From positions 4,898,001 to 4,962,000 of the forward strand of contig NZ_CP146022.1 in assembly GCF_036967205.1 (NCBI RefSeq): a stretch of DNA of 64,000 nt. The letters are read 5' to 3'. This DNA comes from Streptomyces sp. Q6. Its GTDB lineage: Bacteria > Actinomycetota > Actinomycetes > Streptomycetales > Streptomycetaceae. Below the pieces are notes generated by a model that searched no databases, was not told the origin of the DNA, and worked only from the letters and a program-made list of their open reading frames with translations. Positions 25,698-35,020 of this stretch are shown here, one piece after another (position 1 is the first letter of the stretch; every line of letters starts with the position of its first letter). Made by a program: the position numbers and the translations under genes.

Positions 25698-26570
25698 GTG
25701 AGCACCACAGACCCCCAAGGCCCCCTCCTCGGCGCCGCAGACATCCGCGAGCTCGCGGCAGCCCTCGGCGTCCGGCCGACCAAACAGCGCGGTCAGAACT
25801 TCGTCATCGACGCCAACACGGTCCGCCGCATCGTCCGCACCGCGGACGTCACCGAGGACGACGTGGTCGTCGAGGTCGGTCCGGGCCTCGGCTCGCTCAC
25901 CCTCGCGCTGCTCGACGTCGCCCGGCACGTCACCGCCGTCGAGATCGACGACGTGCTCGCCGCCGCGCTGCCCGCCACCATCGAGGCCCGCCTCCCGGCG
26001 AAGAAGGACGCGTTCGACCTCGTCAACATCGACGCGATGCAGGTCACGGAGTTGCCGGGCCCCGCGCCCACCGCGCTCGTCGCGAACCTCCCGTACAACG
26101 TCGCGGTCCCCGTCCTGCTCCACATGCTCGACACCTTCCCGACCATCGAGCGCACCCTCGTCATGGTCCAGGCCGAGGTCGCCGACCGGCTCGCCGCGGG
26201 CCCCGGCTCGCGCGTCTACGGCGTCCCGTCCGTGAAGGCCAACTGGTACGCGCGGGTCAAGCGCGCCGGCTCCATCGGCCGCAACGTCTTCTGGCCCGCG
26301 CCGAACGTCGACAGCGGCCTCGTCTCCCTCGTCCGCCGTACGGAGCCGATCGCGACGACCGCCTCCAGGGCGGAGGTGTTCGCGGTCGTCGACGCCGCGT
26401 TCGCCCAGCGCCGCAAGACGCTGCGCGCCGCGCTCGCCGGATGGGCCGGCTCGGCCGCCGCCGCCGAAGCGGCCCTGGTCGCGGCCGGTGTCTCGCCGCA
26501 GGCGCGCGGCGAGGCCCTGACGGTCGAGGAGTTCGCCCGGATCGCCGAGCACAAGGTGGTCGCGGAGTGA
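25698..26570 (+). CDS. rsmA: 16S rRNA adenine dimethyltransferase (KsgA/RsmA)
   Basis: 290-aa SAM-dependent enzyme that dimethylates A1518 and A1519 of 16S rRNA. The SAM motif is [12 protein letters not shown], with AVEIDD as the acidic loop. The catalytic NLPYN is near residue 130, and [12 protein letters not shown] and [13 protein letters not shown] are the usual C-terminal blocks. The GTG at 25698 follows rpfB by 33 bp, and the stop overlaps ispE (GTGA), indicating an rpfB-rsmA-ispE operon. Confidence 0.95.
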   Translation: MSTTDPQGPLLGAADIRELAAALGVRPTKQRGQNFVIDANTVRRIVRTADVTEDDVVVEVGPGLGSLTLALLDVARHVTAVEIDDVLAAALPATIEARLPAKKDAFDLVNIDAMQVTELPGPAPTALVANLPYNVAVPVLLHMLDTFPTIERTLVMVQAEVADRLAAGPGSRVYGVPSVKANWYARVKRAGSIGRNVFWPAPNVDSGLVSLVRRTEPIATTASRAEVFAVVDAAFAQRRKTLRAALAGWAGSAAAAEAALVAAGVSPQARGEALTVEEFARIAEHKVVAE

Positions 26571-27466
26571 GCGTGACCGTCCGCGTCCCCGCCAAGGTCA
26601 ACGTCCAGCTCGCGGTCGGCGCCGCCCGCCCCGACGGCTTCCACGACCTGGCCAACGTCTTCCTCGCCGTCGGCCTGTACGACGAGGTGACGGTCGAGGC
26701 CGCCGACTCCCTGAGCCTCACGTGCACCGGACCGGGGGGCGTCGCCGTCCCCGAAGTCCCCCTGGACCGTACGAACCTGGCGGCGCGCGCCGCGATCGCC
26801 CTCGCCGCACGGCACGGCCTCGGCGACCCGAAGGTCCGGATCCACATCGCCAAGGACATCCCCGTCGCGGGCGGCATGGCGGGCGGCTCCGCGGACGCCG
26901 CCGGTGCCCTGGTGGCCTGCGACGCGCTGTGGGGCACGCACGCCTCGCGCGAGGAACTCCTCGACATCTGCGCCGAGTTGGGCAGCGATGTGCCGTTCAG
27001 CCTGGTCGGCGGCGCGGCGCTCGGCACCGGGCGCGGCGAGCAGCTCGAACCCCTCGACGTGGGCGGCCGGTTCTGGTGGGTGTTCGCCGTCGCCGACGGC
27101 GGTCTGTCCACGCCCGCCGTGTACCGGGAGTTCGACCGGCTCAGCCCCGAGGCGCCCGAACCGGTCGCCTCGCCCGCCCTGTTGGAGGCGCTGCGTACCG
27201 GCGACGTGGCGGCCCTCGCCGCGACCGTCACGAACGATCTCCAGCCCGCCGCGCTCTCCCTCTTCCCGTCGCTGAAGGACACGCTCGACGCCGGTACGGC
27301 GGCGGGCGCGGCGGCCGCGCTCGTCTCGGGCTCGGGGCCCACGACCGCGTTCCTCGCGGCGGACGAGGCGGCGGCCCGGCGGGTGGCCGACGCCCTCGCG
27401 GCGTCCGGGACGTGCCGCGCGGTCCGCGTGGCGGCGTCCCCGGCGCCCGGCGCGACGCTGCTCTGA
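26567..27466 (+). CDS. ispE: 4-diphosphocytidyl-2-C-methyl-D-erythritol kinase (IspE)
   Basis: 299-aa GHMP kinase of the MEP isoprenoid pathway. The N-terminal [14 protein letters not shown] motif carries the substrate Lys. The ATP loop is [16 protein letters not shown] (about residues 99-114), followed by [15 protein letters not shown] and the C-terminal [11 protein letters not shown]. The GTG at 26567 overlaps the rsmA TGA; a GTG two codons later (26573) is an alternative. Confidence 0.95.
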   Translation: MSVTVRVPAKVNVQLAVGAARPDGFHDLANVFLAVGLYDEVTVEAADSLSLTCTGPGGVAVPEVPLDRTNLAARAAIALAARHGLGDPKVRIHIAKDIPVAGGMAGGSADAAGALVACDALWGTHASREELLDICAELGSDVPFSLVGGAALGTGRGEQLEPLDVGGRFWWVFAVADGGLSTPAVYREFDRLSPEAPEPVASPALLEALRTGDVAALAATVTNDLQPAALSLFPSLKDTLDAGTAAGAAAALVSGSGPTTAFLAADEAAARRVADALAASGTCRAVRVAASPAPGATLL

Positions 27467-27501
27467 CCGCGGCCGGAAGGACGGCACCGGGTCGGCCCGC
27501 A

Positions 27502-27530
27502 CACGTACTCAGCGACCGGTTGAGTACGTG
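27502..27530. repeat. Perfect 10-bp inverted repeat after ispE
   Basis: CACGTACTCA (27502-27511) and TGAGTACGTG (27521-27530) around a 9-nt centre GCGACCGGT. It lies 36 bp after the ispE stop. It could act as the operon terminator, though the arms are AT-richer than a usual Streptomyces terminator and no T-run follows. It could equally be an operator for whatever starts at 27573 or 27887. Confidence 0.6.
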
Positions 27531-27572
27531 CGCGCTGTCCGGGCGATCGGTGGCCGCGCCACTCTGACGTCC

Positions 27573-27845
27573 ATGAAGACAACCGGTCGCCGTCGCCGTC
27601 ACCTGCGCCGTGCCGCACTCCCGCTCGGCACGGTCGCCCTGTTCGGTCTGCACGCGGCGCTCGCCTCACGCGGCCACCCGCTGCCGCCGCCGGCCATCGG
27701 CGGACCGCAGGCGCGGATCGCCCGGCCGCGCGAGGTCGTGGTGCTCGGGCGGGCGGCGGCGAGCCGGTGCGGAAGAGTTGTCCACAGGCCGGTACGGCGG
27801 GCGGCCCGTCCCCGTAATCTGAGGCGGGACGCCGCTCTGTCGTGA
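27573..27845 (+). CDS. Possible small membrane protein (doubtful)
   Basis: A 90-codon frame from ATG 27573. It has a basic N-terminus (KTTGRRRRHLRRA) and one hydrophobic stretch (ALPLGTVALFGLHAALA). Third-position GC is high up to about 27770 and then falls, so if real it may end as a decayed or unconserved tail. It has no strong ribosome site and no family I recognise. It lies in the 420-bp gap between ispE and the DUF4328 gene, which otherwise holds the inverted repeat at 27502-27530 and one DnaA-box sequence. Confidence 0.3.
   Translation: MKTTGRRRRHLRRAALPLGTVALFGLHAALASRGHPLPPPAIGGPQARIARPREVVVLGRAAASRCGRVVHRPVRRAARPRNLRRDAALS
27778..27786 (+). other. Isolated DnaA-box sequence
   Basis: TTGTCCACA is a perfect match to the preferred Streptomyces DnaA box. 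Only one copy is seen, with no cluster nearby, so it is not an origin. It may be fortuitous or a DnaA-titration or regulatory site. Confidence 0.4.
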
Positions 27846-27886
27846 TGCGGAGCGGAGCGGGGACCGGGGAATCGGGGGGCCTGAGC

Positions 27887-28813
27887 ATGGAGTGCACACG
27901 CTGCCGCGCGGCGTTCGTGGGAGCGGACGGGCGCTGCCCGCGCTGCGACGGATCGCCGACGGCCTACGCGACACCGCCCCAGCAGCCCGCACCGACACCG
28001 AACCCGTACGCGCCACCGCAGTACGGAACCCCGCCGCAGTACGCGGCTCCGCCGCAGTACGGAGGAGCCCCTCAGTACGGAGGAGCGCCCCAGTACGGAG
28101 GAGCGCCCCAGTACGGGACCGCGCCGTACGGCGGGCACCCGGGACACCCGGCAGGCTCCGGCGCCGTCGGGCTGCGCCCGCCGTCGCGGCTGTCCGGACT
28201 GAGTACCGCGGTCACCGTGCTCATCGGGATCGTCTGCGCCTTCGCGCTGCTGCGCGTGATCGCCGACTACCGCCTGTACGACGCTCTCGGCAGCATCTGG
28301 ACGACGAACCTGGACGAGGCGGAGTCCATCGACGACTTCCGGCGCACCTCGATCGTCCTGCTGTTCCTCGGCTTCCTCGCCGCGGCCCCGGTGTTCCTGG
28401 TCTGGTTCCACAAGGCCAGGGCCAACGCGGAGGCGCTCGCCCCCGGCCGCCACCGGCACGGCACGGGCCTGGCCGTCGGCGCCTGGTTCATCCCGTTCGC
28501 CAACTGGTGGATACCGAAGGCCGTGACCGACGACATCGTCGCCGCGAGCCAGGGCGCCCCGCGCCCCGGCGGCCAGGGCGTGGTCAACGGCTGGTGGGTG
28601 TGCTGGGTGCTCTCCAGCGTCCTCGCCGGTATCGGCTGGCCGATGTACGCGAACGCGATGGACGACTCGGACCTGTCCCTGGAAGGCGCCCGCACCGCGT
28701 CGCTGATCCTCATCGGGTCGAACCTGACGCTGCTGGCCGCGGGCATCTGCGCGATCGTCATGGTCCGCACCGTCAGCGCCCTCCAGGACGGTCGCTCCGG
28801 CCCGCGGCTCTGA
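27887..28813 (+). CDS. DUF4328 membrane protein with N-terminal zinc ribbon
   Basis: 308-aa membrane protein. The N-terminus carries CxxC...CxxC (ECTRCRAAF, CPRCDG), a small zinc ribbon. A Tyr/Pro/Gln/Gly-rich linker with repeated QYGGAP units follows (DNA repeats around 28058-28115). The DUF4328 core then has four or five membrane helices and the signature AVGAWFIPFANWWIPKAVTDDI. I chose the ATG at 27887, which has GGGGGG upstream, so that the zinc ribbon starts the protein. An ATG at 27845 would add 14 residues. Function unknown. Confidence 0.8.
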   Translation: MECTRCRAAFVGADGRCPRCDGSPTAYATPPQQPAPTPNPYAPPQYGTPPQYAAPPQYGGAPQYGGAPQYGGAPQYGTAPYGGHPGHPAGSGAVGLRPPSRLSGLSTAVTVLIGIVCAFALLRVIADYRLYDALGSIWTTNLDEAESIDDFRRTSIVLLFLGFLAAAPVFLVWFHKARANAEALAPGRHRHGTGLAVGAWFIPFANWWIPKAVTDDIVAASQGAPRPGGQGVVNGWWVCWVLSSVLAGIGWPMYANAMDDSDLSLEGARTASLILIGSNLTLLAAGICAIVMVRTVSALQDGRSGPRL

Positions 28814-28887
28814 GGGCCCGCCCACGCGCCCCGTCCACGGCCCTGTTCCCGGTCCTGTCCTCGGGCCCGCCGCGTCGCACCCGCCAC

Positions 28888-28910
28888 GCCGACTACGCTT
28901 GAAAGTCGGC
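28888..28910. terminator. Hairpin between the DUF4328 gene and the ABC-F gene
   Basis: GCCGACT (28888-28894) and AGTCGGC (28904-28910) with a 9-nt loop. It lies 75 bp after the DUF4328 stop and 65 bp before the next start. It has short arms and no T-run, so it is only a candidate terminator. Confidence 0.4.
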
Positions 28911-28974
28911 CCACTCTCCGTGGGCCCCACCCGAGGGCACAGCCCTGTGGGCTCAGTCCCGTGGCAGGAGCGTA

Positions 28975-30780
28975 ATGGCAGTCAATCTGGTCAACGTCGA
29001 GAACGTCTCGAAGGTCTACGGCACCCGTGCCCTGCTCGACGGCGTCTCTCTCGGCGTGTCGGAGGGTGACCGGATCGGCGTCGTCGGGCGCAACGGCGAC
29101 GGGAAGACGACCCTCATCCGCATGCTCGCCAAGCTGGAGGAGGCCGACACCGGGCGCATCACGCACAGCGGCGGCCTGCGCCTGGGCGTCCTGACGCAGC
29201 ACGACTCCCTCGACCCCGAGGCGACCGTGCGGCACGAGGTGATCGGTGACCTCGCCGACCACGAGTGGGCGGGCAGCGCCAAGATCCGCGACGTGCTCAC
29301 CGGCCTGTTCGGCGGCCTGGACCTGCCCGGCTTCCCGCAGGGCCTGGACACCGTGATCGGTCCGCTCTCCGGTGGCGAGCGGCGCCGTATCGCGCTCGCC
29401 CAGCTGCTCATCGACGACCCGGACCTGCTGGTCCTCGACGAGCCGACCAACCACCTCGACGTCGAGGGCATCTCCTGGCTGGCCCGCCACCTCCAGGCCC
29501 GCCGGTCCGCGCTCGTCTGCGTGACCCACGACCGCTGGTTCCTCGACCAGGTCTGCACCCGCATGTGGGACGTCCAGCGCGGTGACGTCTACGAGTACGA
29601 GGGCGGCTACTCGGACTACGTGTTCGCGCGGGCCGAGCGGGAGCGGATCGCCGCGACCGAGGAGACCAAGCGGCAGAACCTGATGCGCAAGGAGCTGGCC
29701 TGGCTGCGCCGCGGCGCCCCGGCCCGCACCTCCAAGCCGCGCTACCGCATCGAGGCGGCCAACGAACTGATCGCCGACGTGCCGGAGCCGCGCGACAAGA
29801 GCGAGCTGATGAAGTTCGCCAACGCCCGGCTCGGCAAGACGGTCTTCGACCTGGAGGACGTGACCGTCCAGGCCGGACCCAAGCTGCTGCTCAAGCACCT
29901 GACCTGGCACCTCGGTCCGGGCGACCGCGTCGGCCTGGTCGGGGTGAACGGCGCGGGCAAGACGTCCCTGCTGCGCGCCCTCGCGGACGCCGCCACCAGC
30001 CAGGGCGAGGTGCAGCCCGCCGCCGGGAAGATCGTCGTCGGCAAGACCGTCCGCCTCGCCTACCTGTCGCAGGACGTGACCGAACTCCCGCCCGCGCTGC
30101 GCGTCCTGGAGGCCGTCCAGCAGGTCCGCGACCGTGTCGACCTGGGCAAGGGCCGCGAGATGACCGCGGGCCAGCTGTGCGAGCAGTTCGGCTTCGGCAA
30201 GGAGAAGCAGTGGACGCCGGTCGGCGACCTCTCCGGCGGTGAGCGCCGCCGTCTCCAGCTCCTGCGCCTGCTGATGGACGAGCCGAACGTGCTGTTCCTC
30301 GACGAGCCGACGAACGACCTCGACATCGAGACCCTGACCCAGCTGGAGGACCTGCTCGACGGCTGGCCCGGCTCCATGGTCGTCATCTCCCACGACCGGT
30401 TCTTCATCGAGCGCACCACGGACACCACGTTCGCGCTGCTCGGCGACGCCACCCTGCGGATGCTGCCGCGCGGTATCGAGGAGTACCTGGAGCGCAGGCA
30501 GCGGATGATCGACTCGGCGACGCCCGCGCCCGTCGCCGCCCCCGCCGCCGAGAAGCCCGGTGTCTCCGCCGCCGACGCCCGCGCCGCCAAGAAGGAACTC
30601 CAGAAGATCGAGCGGCAGCTGGACAAGCTCTCCACCCGCGAGACCAAGCTGCACGCCCAGATCGCCGACAACGCCACGGACTTCGCGAAGGTGGCCGAAC
30701 TGGACGCGGAGCTGCGCGAACTGGTCGGCGAGCGCGACGAGTTGGAGATGCGCTGGCTGGAGCTCGCCGAAGACGCGTGA
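28975..30780 (+). CDS. ABC-F family ATP-binding protein (Uup-like)
   Basis: 601-aa soluble ABC-F protein with two nucleotide-binding domains and no membrane segment. Members act on the ribosome or in antibiotic protection. First domain: Walker A GRNGDGKTT (about 38-46), signature LSGGERRRIALAQ, Walker B LLVLDEPTNHLD. Second domain: Walker A GVNGAGKTS (about 322), LSGGERRRLQLLR, VLFLDEPTNDLD. The inter-domain linker (PRYRIEAANELIAD) and a C-terminal coiled coil (about 535-601, KKELQKIERQLDKLSTRETK) fit the Uup/EF4-like subfamily rather than a resistance-type ABC-F. The ATG at 28975 has CAGGAG upstream. Confidence 0.92.
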   Translation: MAVNLVNVENVSKVYGTRALLDGVSLGVSEGDRIGVVGRNGDGKTTLIRMLAKLEEADTGRITHSGGLRLGVLTQHDSLDPEATVRHEVIGDLADHEWAGSAKIRDVLTGLFGGLDLPGFPQGLDTVIGPLSGGERRRIALAQLLIDDPDLLVLDEPTNHLDVEGISWLARHLQARRSALVCVTHDRWFLDQVCTRMWDVQRGDVYEYEGGYSDYVFARAERERIAATEETKRQNLMRKELAWLRRGAPARTSKPRYRIEAANELIADVPEPRDKSELMKFANARLGKTVFDLEDVTVQAGPKLLLKHLTWHLGPGDRVGLVGVNGAGKTSLLRALADAATSQGEVQPAAGKIVVGKTVRLAYLSQDVTELPPALRVLEAVQQVRDRVDLGKGREMTAGQLCEQFGFGKEKQWTPVGDLSGGERRRLQLLRLLMDEPNVLFLDEPTNDLDIETLTQLEDLLDGWPGSMVVISHDRFFIERTTDTTFALLGDATLRMLPRGIEEYLERRQRMIDSATPAPVAAPAAEKPGVSAADARAAKKELQKIERQLDKLSTRETKLHAQIADNATDFAKVAELDAELRELVGERDELEMRWLELAEDA

Positions 30781-31005
30781 AAGGCGTCACGGACGAGGCG
30801 TGAAGGACGCGTGCAAGGCGCGTAACAGACGCATCACGGGCCGGTCCTCCCTTGGGCACAGGGGGTGGATCGGCCCTGTGTGCGAGTGCACCGAGTGATA
30901 GAAAGGGCCGCTGGGGGCGGCCTGAGCGCACCCCGTGACCGACCTGAGAGCGTCCGGAAAACACCCAGGCGTGCCGGTCCATCAGCAGTAGAGGGGGGAG
31001 CGCTG

Positions 31006-32790
31006 ATGACTCAGCCGCCCAACCAGCCGCCGTCCGGTGGCTTCGGAGCACCGCAGGATCCGCAGACACCGCCGGTTCCGCCGACGCCGCCGCAGGCGCC
31101 CCCGGCGCAGCCCGGCTATGGCTACCCGCAGCAGCAACAGCCGGGCCCGTACGGCCAGCCGCCCCAGCAGCCGGGACCGTACGCGCAGCAGCCGGGACCC
31201 TACGGCCAGCCGCCCCAGCAGCCCGGTCCGTACGCCCAGCAGCCCGGCCCCTACGGGCAGCAGCCGCAGTACGGCTACCCGCCGCAGCAGCCGCCCGGCG
31301 CGCCCGTGCCGCCCTCCGGTGGCGGCGGCGTCAAGGGCAGGACCTGGGCGATCGCGGCCGGCGCCGTCGCGCTGCTGCTCGTCGCGGGCGGTGTCGTGTT
31401 CGCCGTGGTCGGCGGTGACGACGACAAGAAGGACCCCGAGGCCGGCAAGAACAGCGATCCCAAGACGTCCTCCTCCGCCTCCGCCCCGGTCAACCCGGGC
31501 GACGGACAGGGCGACGGCCACTCCGGCAAGGAGGACCTGAACGCGGGCCGCCAGGACGGCGAGGCGAAGGTCCTCTGGTACAAGACGGCGCCCAAGGTGC
31601 CCGGCTCCGGCGCCGACGCCCCCGGCATGTGGATCACCGACAAGATCGCGGTGAAGGCCGCGTTCAAGGAGGTCCTGGCCTACAACGTCGCGGACGGCAA
31701 GATCAGTTGGCCGGCGGTCGAGCTGCCGCAGAAGATCTGCTCCGTCACGAAGACGCCGTCCGCCGACGGCAAGGTCGCCGTGGCGTACATGAGCGGCAAC
31801 ACCCGTAAGGCCAACTGCAACCAGGTCCTGGAGATCGACCTCGCCACCGGCAAGAAGGGCTGGACGGCGAAGATCCCCGAGAAGGAGAACGACGACAGCT
31901 TCTTCGACGGCACCGGTTCCAGCATCGGCCTCAGCTACGTCGGCGACGACACCCTCATGGTCGGCCGCCAGATGTCGGGCGTCGGCCTGAGCGCCAAGGA
32001 CGGCAAGAAGAAGTTCGCCGTCGAGGAGTACGGCACCGACTGCTTCCCGAAGGCGTACACCGGCGACAGCAAGAAGCTGCTGTCCGTGGCCTCCTGCGGC
32101 GCGGGCGGCAACAACCCGCACGAGGAGCTGCGCCAGCTCGACCCGGACACCGGCAAGGCCCTGTGGACGAAGAAGTTCCCCAAGGACTGGCAGATCGGGA
32201 ACGTGTACTCGGTCAGCCCGCTGGTCGTCTACAGCACCAACGAGGACGACAAGAAGTACAACATCGCCTCCTTCAAGGGGAACACCAGCGCGGTCCAGGC
32301 CGAGGTCGGCGTCGACGGCCTCGACACCGGCTGCGGCGCGGGCGCGTTCTCCTTCTCCCTCAGCCGCGACCTGAGCGGCTGCCAGGGCGCCGTCGCCGAC
32401 GCGAGCACGCTCTACATGCCGACCCAGGGCAAGACCGGCGGCGCCAACGAGATCGTCGCGATCAGCCTCACCAGCGGCAAGGAGCGGTGGCGCGTCAAGT
32501 CCCCCGAGGACCAGTCGATGCTGCCGGTGAAGATCGAGGGCAACGCCGTGATCGCGTACATGGAGGCCTCGTACGGCGGTGACGGCGGCCGCGTTCTGTC
32601 GATCGGTACGGCGTCGGGCGCGCACCAGCCGAAGACGCTGCTCCAGAACCCGGCCGGCACGGCCTCGATCGAGAGCGGTTTCTACTCCAAGGACGTCGCG
32701 TACGTCGACGGGCGCTTCTACCTCTCCGCCACCAACCTGTCCGGCAGCGCCAAGGGCCAGCAGAAGCTGATGCTGGCGTACGGCGACTGA
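31006..32790 (+). CDS. Membrane-anchored PQQ-repeat beta-propeller protein, first of a pair
   Basis: 594-aa single-pass protein. The cytoplasmic N-terminus (residues 1-110) is Pro/Gln/Gly/Tyr-rich with repeated GPYGQPPQQPGPYAQQ units. One membrane helix (about 113-137) is followed by an extracytoplasmic PQQ-like beta-propeller with repeats such as LEIDLATGKKGWTAKIP and LRQLDPDTGKALWTKKFP. There is no catalytic or PQQ-enzyme motif, so it probably binds or senses rather than catalyses. The ATG at 31006 has a strong GAGGGGGGAG upstream. The 225-bp gap before it shows no recognised element. The next gene is a paralog in the same orientation. Confidence 0.85.
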   Translation: MTQPPNQPPSGGFGAPQDPQTPPVPPTPPQAPPAQPGYGYPQQQQPGPYGQPPQQPGPYAQQPGPYGQPPQQPGPYAQQPGPYGQQPQYGYPPQQPPGAPVPPSGGGGVKGRTWAIAAGAVALLLVAGGVVFAVVGGDDDKKDPEAGKNSDPKTSSSASAPVNPGDGQGDGHSGKEDLNAGRQDGEAKVLWYKTAPKVPGSGADAPGMWITDKIAVKAAFKEVLAYNVADGKISWPAVELPQKICSVTKTPSADGKVAVAYMSGNTRKANCNQVLEIDLATGKKGWTAKIPEKENDDSFFDGTGSSIGLSYVGDDTLMVGRQMSGVGLSAKDGKKKFAVEEYGTDCFPKAYTGDSKKLLSVASCGAGGNNPHEELRQLDPDTGKALWTKKFPKDWQIGNVYSVSPLVVYSTNEDDKKYNIASFKGNTSAVQAEVGVDGLDTGCGAGAFSFSLSRDLSGCQGAVADASTLYMPTQGKTGGANEIVAISLTSGKERWRVKSPEDQSMLPVKIEGNAVIAYMEASYGGDGGRVLSIGTASGAHQPKTLLQNPAGTASIESGFYSKDVAYVDGRFYLSATNLSGSAKGQQKLMLAYGD

Positions 32791-32870
32791 CGTCCCGTAC
32801 GTCACCCAGTTCACGCACGTCACGCACTCCTTCCCGTCCCCATACGCAAGGCCCCCGAGGTAACGACGCC

Positions 32871-34760
32871 ATGACGCAGCCGCCCCAGCAGCCCCCGCAG
32901 CCGCCCCAGCAGCCGCCGCAGCCCCCGAGCGAGCCGCCGCAGGACGCCTTCCGCAAGCAGCCCGAGCAGCCGCAGGAGGCCCCTCCGGCGGCCCCGCCCG
33001 CGCCGCCCGCCGGTGGCTTCGGCGCGCCCACCCCGCCCCCGCCCGGCGGTTTCGGCGCCCCCACGCCGCCCCCGCCGCAGGGCGCCCCGGCCGCCCCCGC
33101 GTACGGCTACCCGCAGCCGCCCGCCGAGCCCCAGGGACAGCCCGGCTACGGCTACCCGGGCCAGCAGCCGCAGCAGCCGCCGACCCCGGCGTACGGTCAG
33201 CAGCCCTACGGGCAGCAGCAGTTCGCCCCCGGCCAGCAGCCCTACGGTCAGCAGCCGCAGTACGGCTACCCGCAGCCGCCCACCGCGCCGATGCCCCCGG
33301 TCGGCGGTGGCGGCGGCAAGAAGTCCGTCTCGCCGGTCGTGTGGATCGTGACGGCGGCGGTCGTGGTCATCGCCCTGATCGTCGGCGGCGGCATCCTGTA
33401 CGCCGGTTCGTCCGACGACGGCGGCAAGGACGACACGTCCAACAGCGCCGACGGCAAGAAGGGCGGCGGCAAGGGCAAGGACAGCCCCGGCTTGGGCGGC
33501 GCCGGCGAGGAGAAGGTCCCGGGCAGCACCGCGGCGCAGCTCACGCTGCAGCTGCCCGCGCCCAAGGTCGGCAAGGACAACGTCGACAGCGTCATGGGCT
33601 CCTGGCTGACCGACAAGACGTACGCCAAGGCGGGCGTCAACGAGATCGTCGGCTACGACGCGAACACCGGCAAGAAGGGCTGGACGCTGGAGCTTCCCGG
33701 CCAGACCTGCGGCGCCACGACCGCGGTCACCAAGGACGCCCTGGCCGCCGTCGTCAGCGAGGACGCCAAGCGTCCCAAGGACGGCGCGCACCAGACCTGC
33801 TCCCAGGTCACCCTCTTCGACGTGAACAGCGGCGAGAAGAAGTGGACGAAGAGCATCGGCTCGGGCTCCGAGGCCATCCCCTTCGAGGAACTGTCCATCA
33901 CCGGCGACACGCTGGCGGCGGGCGGCGGCCTGCGCGGTGGCGCCGCGTTCGACATCAAGTCCGGCAAGATCCTCTGGAAGCCGCAGCAGGGCACCTGCGA
34001 GGACGTCGGCTACAGCGGCGGCGAGCAGCTCGTCGCGGTCCGCAAGTGCGGCGACTACGACAACGAGAAGTACGAGGTCCAGCTCCTGGACCCGACGTCG
34101 GGCCGCCCCAAGTGGACGTACAAGCTGGCCAGCGGTGTCGACAACGCGAAGGTGCTCTCGACGAACCCGGTGGTCTTCGCCGTCGGCGCCGGTGACAACT
34201 CCGCGGGCACCATCAGCGACATCTTCTCGATGGACGCGAACGGCAAGCTCATCACGAAGATCGCCATCGACGACGAGAAGTACGACTTCGACTGCGAGGT
34301 CGGCCACATCGAGGGCTGCACCAAGGTCGTCGTCGGCAACGGCCGCGTCTACCTGGCCACCCGCCAGCACGACGCGGGCGGCGACATCGGCCAGACCAAC
34401 GAGGTCGTGTCGTACGACCTGAAGACCGGGAAGACCACCGCCGACCGGGCCGACGGCGGCGAGTACGAGATCTTCCCGATGCGCATGGACGGCGGGAACA
34501 TCCTGGCCTACAAGGACGGCCCGTACGACAAGGGCAGCCAGATCGTCACGCTCGACCCGAAGACCATGAAGCAGACGACGCTTCTGGAGACCCCGGCGAC
34601 GCAGACGGTCAAGGACGCGATCAGCAGCATGGTCCCGGGCAACTCCGGTGCCGAACTGCTCTACTCCAACGGCCGGTTGTACTTCGGCAAGGGCCTGATC
34701 AGCGCGCCGTACTCGGCGGACGACAAGGACTACACGGCACTCGGTTTCGTGGCGAAGTAG
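32871..34760 (+). CDS. Membrane-anchored PQQ-repeat beta-propeller protein, second of a pair
   Basis: 629-aa paralog of the preceding gene with the same layout. A Pro/Gln-rich cytoplasmic region with PPPPGGFGAPTPPPP repeats covers residues 1-150. One membrane helix lies at about 157-180, followed by a Gly/Lys/Asp-rich stalk and a PQQ-like propeller (VGYDANTGKKGWTLELP, LLDPTSGRPKWTYKLA). The ATG at 32871 has GAGGTAACG upstream. It ends at a very strong terminator, so the pair is probably one transcript. Function unknown. Confidence 0.85.
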   Translation: MTQPPQQPPQPPQQPPQPPSEPPQDAFRKQPEQPQEAPPAAPPAPPAGGFGAPTPPPPGGFGAPTPPPPQGAPAAPAYGYPQPPAEPQGQPGYGYPGQQPQQPPTPAYGQQPYGQQQFAPGQQPYGQQPQYGYPQPPTAPMPPVGGGGGKKSVSPVVWIVTAAVVVIALIVGGGILYAGSSDDGGKDDTSNSADGKKGGGKGKDSPGLGGAGEEKVPGSTAAQLTLQLPAPKVGKDNVDSVMGSWLTDKTYAKAGVNEIVGYDANTGKKGWTLELPGQTCGATTAVTKDALAAVVSEDAKRPKDGAHQTCSQVTLFDVNSGEKKWTKSIGSGSEAIPFEELSITGDTLAAGGGLRGGAAFDIKSGKILWKPQQGTCEDVGYSGGEQLVAVRKCGDYDNEKYEVQLLDPTSGRPKWTYKLASGVDNAKVLSTNPVVFAVGAGDNSAGTISDIFSMDANGKLITKIAIDDEKYDFDCEVGHIEGCTKVVVGNGRVYLATRQHDAGGDIGQTNEVVSYDLKTGKTTADRADGGEYEIFPMRMDGGNILAYKDGPYDKGSQIVTLDPKTMKQTTLLETPATQTVKDAISSMVPGNSGAELLYSNGRLYFGKGLISAPYSADDKDYTALGFVAK

Positions 34761-34776
34761 CAGGCGGAACCCCGCC

Positions 34777-34814
34777 GGTACGGCCCCGCACCCACCCGGG
34801 TGCGGGGCCGTACC
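34777..34814 (+). terminator. Strong intrinsic terminator after the PQQ-protein pair
   Basis: GGTACGGCCCCGCACCC and its exact reverse complement GGGTGCGGGGCCGTACC, 17-bp arms around ACCC, followed by GTTTACCGTT. It lies 17 bp after the stop codon of the second PQQ-repeat gene. Confidence 0.9.
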
Positions 34815-35020
34815 GTTTACCGTTCCAGTACCCCCCATCACCCCTGAAAGGTGGGGATTTCAGCATTCAGGGCCGCATCTGACCGGTAGGGGGCGCGCAA
34901 CGTCGAACAAGCGTGTAGCTTCCGGGGGATGAAGAAGGACGGGGAGTCGGGGGGCTCGCCTGTCCATGGGGGGCCCAGGAGACACACGCTGCTCCTGGGG
35001 CGGACTGGGGGGTTGGCCCG

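Noticed and set aside
24200-27466. A 1,088-codon plus-strand frame reaching into ispE
   Set aside because: Only its last 299 codons (from 26567) are real ispE; the upstream part is the wrong frame of rpfB and rsmA.
27778-27786. Replication origin indicated by a DnaA box
   Set aside because: A single box, with no cluster, no AT-rich unwinding region and no dnaA/dnaN/rpmH neighbours.
31006-34760. Ser/Thr kinases of the PQQ-sensor type
   Set aside because: The cytoplasmic parts are only Pro/Gln/Tyr-rich tails; no kinase lobes or HRD/DFG motifs are present.
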